A stretch of DNA of 64,000 bases, from assembly GCF_018736105.1 (NCBI RefSeq), contig NZ_CP076135.1, positions 248,001-312,000 on the forward strand. Reading direction: 5' to 3'. Position 1 is the stretch's first letter. Each line of letters begins with the position of its first letter. The notes under the pieces were generated by a model, which was given only the letters and a program-made list of their open reading frames with translations, was not told the DNA's origin and ran no database searches. Shown here piece after piece: positions 58,638-64,000 of this stretch. The DNA comes from Bradyrhizobium sediminis (GTDB lineage Bacteria > Pseudomonadota > Alphaproteobacteria > Rhizobiales > Xanthobacteraceae). A program made the position numbers and the translations under genes.

Positions 58638-60581
58638 TTACCGCGGCGGGGCGGTGCCCGGCGGCGGGGGCGGCAACGATGCCGACCCGCCGTTGAGCAG
58701 CGGCGTGATGTTGCGGATCGTGACGCGGCGATTGATGCGGCTCGGTCCGTCGGTCTGCTCTTTCAGATATTGCTCGCCGTAACCTTGCGAGGTCAGGTTT
58801 TCCGCCGGCACGTTGAATTGCTGCGTCAGCAGCGTGGCGGCGGATTCGGCGCGGCGGTCCGACAGCGACAGATTGTCGACGTCCGGTCCCACCGCGTCGG
58901 TGTGACCCTCGATCAGGAACACCGCGCGCGGATTGGCCGCGATCGCACGATTGAGGCCGTCGGCAATCGCCTGCAGCTTCGCCGCCTGGTCGGGGGGAAT
59001 CTCCCACGATCCGGTTTCGAAGTTGATGCTGTTGAGATCGATGCTCGGCATGCGCTGTCGCACCGACGGGCTGTAGCGGATTTCGTCGAGCGTATAGCGA
59101 CGATCGATCCGTTCCACCGGCGGAGCGATCATGGTGTCATAGATCAGTTCCGGCGGCGCCTCGTCGGCTTCGACGATATAGCGGTTCTGTGGAATGCGCA
59201 GGATCGGCGGCGGCAGGTCGACATAGAAACCGCCGACGGCGCGCGGGTCGCGATAGCTGTTGTCGATGATGATGATCTCGCGGCCCCGCTCGTCGCGGCG
59301 AATCCGGCGCAACAACTGGCCGTCACGACCGACCACCGTGATGATTTGCGTGCCGTCGGGACGGATGACGATGGTGCGCGTTTCACCGCCGACCTGCTGG
59401 GTCTGGATGTCGCGCGCGCCATAGCGGAAGCGATCCATTTCGTTGTGGCGGATGAACGACTGCCCGCCGGGGTCGACAACGATAATGCGGCCGGGTTCGG
59501 TGAAGACCGTGCGGCCGCCCTGCTGGGTTTCGCGCCGCTCGCCCCGGAAGCCTTCCAGGGTCTTCGATCCCAGCGCCGGTGCCGCGCCCGGAGCGATCGG
59601 GGTCAGCGCCTGGGCCGGGGGCGGTGCGGGCGGAATCGGCGCGGTCACCGTCGGTGGCGGGCTCTTGGCGACAGGTGTGCCGGCCGGCAGTGACGTCTGT
59701 CCGCCAGCGCCGGGTGTCGGCGTGGCATTCGGCGTTGCCGGGGGCGCTATCGTCGTTCCCGGAGCCGGCGGCGGAGCGGCAGTTGCCGGGCTACCCACGG
59801 GCGGTGGGGTTTGCTTGGCTCCAGCCGGGGGCGGCGGAGGTGGCGTGACTGCGCCAGCGCCTGCCGGGGGTGGCGGAGGCGGGGGGGCTTGAGTCCGCGG
59901 CGCTGTCCCGGGCGGCGTGCCCGGAGGCGGCGGGGTCTGCTTGGCTCCCGCCGGGGGCGGGGGCGGAGGCGGTGCGCCCGCGCCAGCCGGGGGCGGCGGC
60001 GCCTGTGTCTGCGTTGCCGGCGCGGTTGTGGGCGGCGGCAATTGCTTGGCGCCCGCGGGCGGCGGCACGGAAGTCGGCGCGCTCTTCTGCTGCGGCACCA
60101 CAGGTGCGGTGCTCGGCGGAGCCGGGGGCTTCGGCGGAACGGGTGCTGCCGTCGGCGGAGGTGGCGGTGCCGTCCGCGCCGCTGGAGGCGGCGGTGGGGG
60201 CGGAGGCGTCGCGGGCTTGGGCGGCGGCGGTGGTGCAGCCGTTGGGGGCTTCGGCGGCGGCGGAGGCGGCGGTGCCACGCGCGCAGGCGGGGGCGGCGGC
60301 GGCGGTGGTGCCTGGCGCGGAGGCGGAGCCGCGACAGGGGGCGGCGGCGGAGGCGGAGCAACCTTGGGCGGCGGCGGCGGCGGAGGCGGTGGCGGCGCTT
60401 GACGCGGAGCAACAGCGGGCGGTGCAGCCTTCGGCGGGGCCTTGGGCTTGCCGTCGGGACCAAGTTCCTCCTTGGCCTGCGCCACCACCATTGGGGCGGT
60501 TTGCGCGTGCGATGCAGCCGCCGCGAATTGCATTGCCGTAAGGGCTGTCGTGGCGAGCAGCACGAGGCGAAGGTTTGTCAT
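58638..60581 (-). CDS. OmpA family outer-membrane/peptidoglycan-binding protein with long Pro-rich region
   Basis: The product has a signal peptide (MTNLRLVLLATTALTAMQFA, cleaved near SHAQ). From about residue 40 to 315 an extreme Pro/Ala-rich region follows, with runs of up to ten prolines and units of the type PPPPPPAGAKQTPPP. A middle domain begins around residue 325 (FRGERRETQQGGRTVFTEPG). The C-terminal OmpA domain (INFETGSWEIPPDQAAKLQA; IEGHTDAVGPDVDNLSLSDR; GYGEQYLKEQTDGPSRINRR) binds peptidoglycan. The Pro-rich stalk probably spans the periplasm. ATG 60581 gives the signal peptide. Confidence 0.9.
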   Translation of the reverse strand: MTNLRLVLLATTALTAMQFAAAASHAQTAPMVVAQAKEELGPDGKPKAPPKAAPPAVAPRQAPPPPPPPPPPKVAPPPPPPPVAAPPPRQAPPPPPPPPARVAPPPPPPPKPPTAAPPPPPKPATPPPPPPPPAARTAPPPPPTAAPVPPKPPAPPSTAPVVPQQKSAPTSVPPPAGAKQLPPPTTAPATQTQAPPPPAGAGAPPPPPPPAGAKQTPPPPGTPPGTAPRTQAPPPPPPPAGAGAVTPPPPPPAGAKQTPPPVGSPATAAPPPAPGTTIAPPATPNATPTPGAGGQTSLPAGTPVAKSPPPTVTAPIPPAPPPAQALTPIAPGAAPALGSKTLEGFRGERRETQQGGRTVFTEPGRIIVVDPGGQSFIRHNEMDRFRYGARDIQTQQVGGETRTIVIRPDGTQIITVVGRDGQLLRRIRRDERGREIIIIDNSYRDPRAVGGFYVDLPPPILRIPQNRYIVEADEAPPELIYDTMIAPPVERIDRRYTLDEIRYSPSVRQRMPSIDLNSINFETGSWEIPPDQAAKLQAIADGLNRAIAANPRAVFLIEGHTDAVGPDVDNLSLSDRRAESAATLLTQQFNVPAENLTSQGYGEQYLKEQTDGPSRINRRVTIRNITPLLNGGSASLPPPPPGTAPPR

Positions 60582-60761
60582 GATGGTCTGGGTCCCGGGA
60601 ATTATTGGCAACAAAGTCTGGCAATCAACGAATAAGCGTTAGGCCGGATTGTGGCGGCCTCTGATGGCAAAGCGGCTTTTATTTCCGAACGCGCCACGTC
60701 TGAATGCGCAATTGTTCATGGCGTATTCAGACGCTCGTTTCGAATCGCATCCTGCATCGTA

Positions 60762-61056
60762 TTACATCGCCTCCTGCTGTAAATCAGGTGTGCCTGGATT
60801 CACATCCGGCTCCGAGCCCGGCAGATCGTCAACTCCGGCATCGGTCGCGGGATAGGGCGTGCGCGGATCTTGCGGTCCTTCGCACCGGCAATTCCTCTGG
60901 CGTGCGGCCCGGCAGCTCCTCCGGCTGCAGCGGCTCACCCGGCTCCTGCATCGGCGGCGGCACCTCGGGCCGCGGACTGCCCGGCGGATTCTCCTGCGGC
61001 GGCTCGGACGGTTGTCCGGGCTTGACCGGCGGATCTTCCTGCGGATCGATCGGCAT
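60762..61056 (-). pseudogene. Small Pro/Glu-rich protein, frameshifted
   Basis: The frame from ATG 61056 reads MPIDPQEDPPVKPGQPSEPP and continues to RTPEELPVR, then becomes unlike the rest (RTARSAHAL) and stops early. Another frame gives PQDPRTPYPATDAGVDDLPG and a natural end, TPDLQQEAM, stopping at 60764-60762. Removing one base in the run at about 60877-60881 joins VR to GPQDP in a single frame. The intact product would be about 97 residues of Pro/Glu-rich, probably disordered sequence, of unknown function. A sequencing error and a real +1 insertion are both possible. Confidence 0.65.
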
Positions 61057-61098
61057 TTACATCGCCGCCCAGGCGGGGTCGGTATTGTCGTTGGTCAT
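61057..61098 (-). CDS. Possible 13-residue leader peptide ORF
   Basis: ATG 61098 opens MTNDNTDPAWAAM and ends TAA at 61059-61057, directly abutting the ATG of the Pro-rich gene (TAAATG). A GGGAGCG site precedes it. It may couple translation to the downstream gene or be chance; no conserved family is known to me. Confidence 0.3.
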   Translation of the reverse strand: MTNDNTDPAWAAM

Positions 61099-61172
61099 GT
61101 CATCGCTCCCTGGGGCTGCAGCGATAACGACGGCGACACCGCGATGTTCCACATTCGGGCTGCGGGAACCGG

Positions 61173-61559
61173 TCACTCCGGCGCGTGGCAAACGGCTTCG
61201 ATGTTGTGGCCGTCGGGATCGAGCACGAAGGCGCCGTAATAATTGGGGTGATAATGGGCCCGGATTCCGGGCGCGCCGTTATCGCGTCCGCCGGCTGCCA
61301 ATGCAGCCCTGTAGAACGCGTCGACAGTGGCGCGGTCCCTGGCGTGGATCGCAACATGCAACGGCTTGTTCAAGCCGCCCTCGCTGCCGATCCAGAAATC
61401 CGGCTTGCCGTCGGCGCCGAAACCGGCCGCGGGGTCGTGGCCGGTCTGCTCCTGCGTCACTTCCATCACGAGGCTGTAGCCGAGCGGCGCCAAAGCCCTG
61501 AGATAGAAAGTCTTGGCGCGCGCATAATCGGAAACCGGAAAGCCGACATGGTCGATCAT
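61173..61559 (-). CDS. VOC family protein (glyoxalase/dioxygenase fold)
   Basis: A 128-residue vicinal-oxygen-chelate protein: MIDHVGFPVSDYARAKTFYL, VMEVTQEQTGHDPAAGFGAD, HVAIHARDRATVDAFYRAAL, YYGAFVLDPDGHNIEAVCHA. Metal-ligand positions (His, Glu) of the fold are present. Substrate not evident. The start at 61559 follows AGGAGA; the frame is open to 61742 but overlaps the FkbM gene. It lies downstream of the FkbM methyltransferase gene on the same strand, 50 bases apart. Confidence 0.9.
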   Translation of the reverse strand: MIDHVGFPVSDYARAKTFYLRALAPLGYSLVMEVTQEQTGHDPAAGFGADGKPDFWIGSEGGLNKPLHVAIHARDRATVDAFYRAALAAGGRDNGAPGIRAHYHPNYYGAFVLDPDGHNIEAVCHAPE

Positions 61560-61609
61560 CGGGAATCTCCTGCGGTTGAGGACTGCGACAGTTCTGATGT
61601 AGGCGGAAT

Positions 61610-62473
61610 TCAGCCGCGAACCAGCAGCGTGTTGCTGCGGGTCTTGCCGGTCTCGGCGTAGCCGCGCGCGCGCATGTCGGCGATGCAGTCTTTCAGCCAT
61701 TCGTTTCGCGACAAATGCTCGATCACGACCGCGCGCGGCCACAGCGACGGCGGCGCCTGCTCGAAGAAACCGGTCAGAATGCGATCTTCAAAGCCCTCGA
61801 CGTCGATCTTCAGCGCATCGACATGGTCGACGCCTGCGTCGGCGAGAATGCGCTGCAGCCGTAACGACGGCACCCTGATGGCGTTGCCTGCGGGATCGCC
61901 GGACACGATATGGCTGGCGCCGAGATTGTCGCCGTCGGTCTCGATCATCAGCTCGCCGTCCGAAGGGCCTGCGGCGGCGGCCACCAGCGTGACCTGGGTG
62001 TAGCCGGATGCGGCGCAGTTGAACCTGAGCCGCGCATGCGTCACCGGATGCGGCTCGATCGCAATCACCTTGCCGGTCGCGCCGACCTGGCGCGCCAGCA
62101 CCATGGCGTAGGTGCCGACATTGGCGCCGACATCGACGAACACGCCACCGGCAGGCGTATGCGCGCGCAGAAAATCCAGCTCCTCGATGTTGTAGTCGGG
62201 ATTGAACAATGCGCCGCGCTCGGTGGCGCTGGCCTGATGATAGAAGCGGAACGACGCGCCCTGATAATGGACGTCGACCGGACCCGCGCGCAGCAGGTTG
62301 ACCAGTCGCGACAGCATCGGACGAAACGCGCCGCGTTTCAGCCGCGAGCGTTGCGCCAGCCGGATGATCGCCGCCTGCGCGGCATTCGGCGCGAAGGCGC
62401 CGAACGGCGGGGAGGTGGGATCGTTGGCCGCGGCAGTGCCGGGTGGCAGGGGTGGCAGGGTTGGCAGGGTCAA
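61610..62473 (-). CDS. FkbM family SAM-dependent methyltransferase
   Basis: A 287-residue protein with the FkbM methyltransferase domain: VFVDVGANVGTYAMVLARQV (SAM motif I), VIAIEPHPVTHARLRFNCAA, VDALKIDVEGFEDRILTGFF. The N-terminal 80 residues are a family-like extension starting with a Pro-rich stretch. Such enzymes O-methylate sugars or polyketides; here a surface-glycan substrate is possible. It is encoded immediately downstream of sdhB but is not obviously connected with it. Confidence 0.9.
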   Translation of the reverse strand: MTLPTLPPLPPGTAAANDPTSPPFGAFAPNAAQAAIIRLAQRSRLKRGAFRPMLSRLVNLLRAGPVDVHYQGASFRFYHQASATERGALFNPDYNIEELDFLRAHTPAGGVFVDVGANVGTYAMVLARQVGATGKVIAIEPHPVTHARLRFNCAASGYTQVTLVAAAAGPSDGELMIETDGDNLGASHIVSGDPAGNAIRVPSLRLQRILADAGVDHVDALKIDVEGFEDRILTGFFEQAPPSLWPRAVVIEHLSRNEWLKDCIADMRARGYAETGKTRSNTLLVRG

Positions 62474-62556
62474 GATCTTCTCGCCGGAGAATTGCGAACG
62501 CCTACATAGCCGGTTTCGCGGACGACTCCAACGACGTGGGGCGCGCGCGGCCCGCG

Positions 62557-63339
62557 TCAGATCTGGCGTTCGACCATCTTCAGCTTGAGCTCGGCGATCG
62601 CCTCGGCGGGATTGAGGCCCTTCGGGCAGGCCTTGGCGCAGTTCATGATGGTGTGGCAGCGATAGAGACGGAACGGATCCTCGAGATTGTCGAGCCGCTC
62701 GCCGGCCGCTTCATCGCGGCTGTCCTTGACCCATCGGTTCGCCTGCAGCAAGGCGGCCGGGCCGAGATAGCGGTCGCTGTTCCACCAATAGCTCGGGCAT
62801 GAGGTCGAACAGCAGGCGCAGAGGATGCATTCGTAGAGACCGTCGAGTTTTCCGCGATCCTCGTGGCTCTGCCGCCATTCCTTCTGCGGCGTCGGCGTGG
62901 TGGTCTTCAGCCAGGGCTCGATCGAAGCGTATTGCGCGTAGAAATTGGTGAGGTCGGGCACCAGGTCCTTGACCACGGGCTGGTGCGGCAGCGGATTGAC
63001 CTTGACCGCGCCGTCCTTCACGTCGTGCATCGACTTGGTGCAGGCCAGCGTGTTCTGGCCGTCGATATTCATGGCGCAGGAGCCGCAGACACCCTCGCGG
63101 CAGGAGCGGCGGAAGGTCAGCGTCGGGTCGATGTGATTCTTGATCCAGATCAGGCCGTCCAGCACCATCGGACCGCAATCCTTGGTGTCGACATAATAGG
63201 TATCGACTCCGGGATTTTTGCCGTCGTCCGGATTCCAGCGATAGACCTTGAATTCGCGCGTCTCGGTCGCGCCGGCCGGCTTCGGCCAGGTCTTGCCGCC
63301 GGTGATCTTCGAATTCTTCGGAAGCGCGAATTCAACCAT
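62557..63339 (-). CDS. sdhB: Succinate dehydrogenase iron-sulfur subunit
   Basis: SdhB carries electrons from SdhA flavin to the quinone site of complex II, at the cytoplasmic face of the inner membrane. All three cluster motifs are present: [12 protein letters not shown] for [2Fe-2S], [12 protein letters not shown] for [4Fe-4S] and [14 protein letters not shown] for [3Fe-4S]. At 260 residues it is full length. It follows sdhA on the minus strand after a 113-base spacer that contains a dispersed palindromic repeat. Confidence 0.98.
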   Translation of the reverse strand: MVEFALPKNSKITGGKTWPKPAGATETREFKVYRWNPDDGKNPGVDTYYVDTKDCGPMVLDGLIWIKNHIDPTLTFRRSCREGVCGSCAMNIDGQNTLACTKSMHDVKDGAVKVNPLPHQPVVKDLVPDLTNFYAQYASIEPWLKTTTPTPQKEWRQSHEDRGKLDGLYECILCACCSTSCPSYWWNSDRYLGPAALLQANRWVKDSRDEAAGERLDNLEDPFRLYRCHTIMNCAKACPKGLNPAEAIAELKLKMVERQI

Positions 63340-63360
63340 TCTTCTAACCTTTCGTCCTTC

Positions 63361-63439
63361 CGGGGCGATGCGTCAGCATCGAACCCGGAATCTCGAGATT
63401 CCGGGTCTGGTCCTTCGGACCATCCCGGAATGACGGGCT
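63361..63439. repeat. Dispersed mosaic palindromic repeat between sdhA and sdhB
   Basis: GATGCGTCAGCATC, CCCGGAATCTCGAGATTCCGGG and GGTCCTTCGGACC hairpins are followed by CCCGGAATGACGGG. The last 34 bases (63406-63439) match 32131-32164 by eye. The element lies inside what is expected to be a single sdhA-sdhB transcript. Confidence 0.8.
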
Positions 63440-63452
63440 GGGGTTTTGCTTT

Positions 63453-64000
63453 TCAATACACCCGCGCCTTCGGCGGGATGTACTGAACGTCGTTGGTCAT
63501 CGTGTAGTCGTGCACCGGGCGATAATCGATCGTGGTCTTGCCGCCATCGTCGATCCACGCCAGCGTGTGCTTCATCCAGTTCTTGTCGTCGCGGTCCGGG
63601 AAATCCTCGCGGGCATGGGCGCCGCGGCTCTCGGTGCGGTTCGCCGCCGAGTCCATCGTCACCACCGCCTGCACGATCAGATTGTCGAATTCCAGCGTCT
63701 CGACCAGATCGGAATTCCAGACCAGCGAGCGGTCGGTCACGCCGATGTCGCTGATGCCGCCGTGTACCTTGTGAATCAGGTTGTGCCCTTCGTTCAGCAC
63801 CTCGCCGGTGCGGAACACCGCGCAATTGTTCTGCATCACATGCTGCATGCTGTCGCGCAGCTTGGCCGTCGTCGTGCCGCCGGCGGCATAGCGGTAACGA
63901 TCGAGCCGGCCGAGCGCCTTGTCGGCCGACCCTGCCGGCAATTCCGGCTGCTTGCCGTTCGGCGTCAGCTTTTCGGCGCAGCGCAAGGCGGCGGCGCGGC
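63453..64000 (-). CDS. sdhA: Succinate dehydrogenase flavoprotein subunit (C-terminal part, cut by window edge)
   Basis: SdhA oxidises succinate to fumarate with covalently bound FAD. Only the C-terminal 182 codons are in the window. They show the conserved helical-domain sequence [20 protein letters not shown], then [20 protein letters not shown] and the end YIPPKARVY, typical of SdhA. The gene runs off the right edge in frame. It is followed by sdhB on the same strand. SdhA is the presumed client of the SDHAF4-like protein encoded at 4281-4517. Confidence 0.96.
   Translation of the reverse strand, partial: RAAALRCAEKLTPNGKQPELPAGSADKALGRLDRYRYAAGGTTTAKLRDSMQHVMQNNCAVFRTGEVLNEGHNLIHKVHGGISDIGVTDRSLVWNSDLVETLEFDNLIVQAVVTMDSAANRTESRGAHAREDFPDRDDKNWMKHTLAWIDDGGKTTIDYRPVHDYTMTNDVQYIPPKARVY

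Noticed and set aside
59640..60430. Tandem GC-rich repeats considered as a CRISPR-like or minisatellite array
   Set aside because: The repeats are in frame with, and encode, the Pro-rich segment of the OmpA-family protein. There are no spacers of regular length.
59811..60635. Gly/Arg-rich plus-strand frames opposite the Pro-rich part of the OmpA gene
   Set aside because: They are the complement of proline codon runs and look like silk or glycine-rich proteins only by base composition.

Overview
The window is a GC-rich chromosomal segment of an alphaproteobacterium of the Hyphomicrobiales, most likely Bradyrhizobium or a close member of the Nitrobacteraceae. The evidence is the gene content and order (rsmB with a heparinase-like gene and purH; gpsA-tsaD facing hemD-mic60-orf52; YggT-DUF167-folD; sdhA-sdhB), the codon use, and several dispersed palindromic intergenic repeat families that I associate with these genomes. 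It is mostly core housekeeping sequence, densely packed on both strands. There is no phage, CRISPR array, rRNA operon or intact insertion sequence.

Layout. 1-5.2 kb: purH (cut by the left edge), a heparinase II/III-like gene and rsmB on the minus strand, then an SDHAF4-like gene and a membrane-anchored thermonuclease-like gene on the plus strand. 5.2-10.1 kb: an L,D-transpeptidase, acsA, topoisomerase IB and a frameshifted P-loop ATPase/kinase. 10.2-16.5 kb: EVE-domain gene, gpsA and tsaD on minus, facing hemD, mic60 and the HemY-N gene orf52 on plus; hemC is not between tsaD and hemD. 16.6-19.8 kb: tRNA-Thr(CGU), small exported or membrane proteins, a polysaccharide deacetylase and two related Cys-rich secreted proteins. 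19.8-30.1 kb: MFS exporter, Tat-exported esterase, P450, class III cyclase, TerB-like protein, SDR, glutamine amidotransferase, SnoaL-like protein and enoyl-CoA hydratase.

30.2-38.4 kb: tRNA-Ala(CGC), YggT, DUF167, folD, an M20 peptidase, ppa, a GNAT acetyltransferase, and a four-gene plus-strand cluster (hydrolase, DUF2269, SDR-DoxX fusion, DCC thiol oxidoreductase). 38.4-40.0 kb: an AT-richer patch with a small acidic protein and an HNH nuclease whose N-terminus looks like an EVE/PUA-type base-reading domain. This is the best candidate for an accessory defence gene. 40.0-49.7 kb: FAD amine oxidase, typA/bipA, phoD, two TAXI-type solute-binding proteins without TRAP permeases, a pterin dehydratase, a DUF1232 protein and a Sel1-like protein. 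50.0-57.3 kb: quinone-oxidoreductase-like MDR, a DECR-like SDR, an IalB-like protein, rlmN, two paralogous membrane proteins, a PAP2 phosphatase and argG. 57.4-64.0 kb: a TetR regulator facing a SnoaL-like gene across a repeated operator-like site, a Pro-rich OmpA protein, a frameshifted small Pro-rich gene, a VOC protein, an FkbM methyltransferase, sdhB and the C-terminal part of sdhA.

Functional threads are purine, heme, folate and arginine biosynthesis, acetate activation, the TCA cycle/respiratory complex II with a possible assembly factor, rRNA/tRNA modification, and envelope biogenesis. Two genes carry single-base frameshifts; these may be real pseudogenes or sequencing errors.
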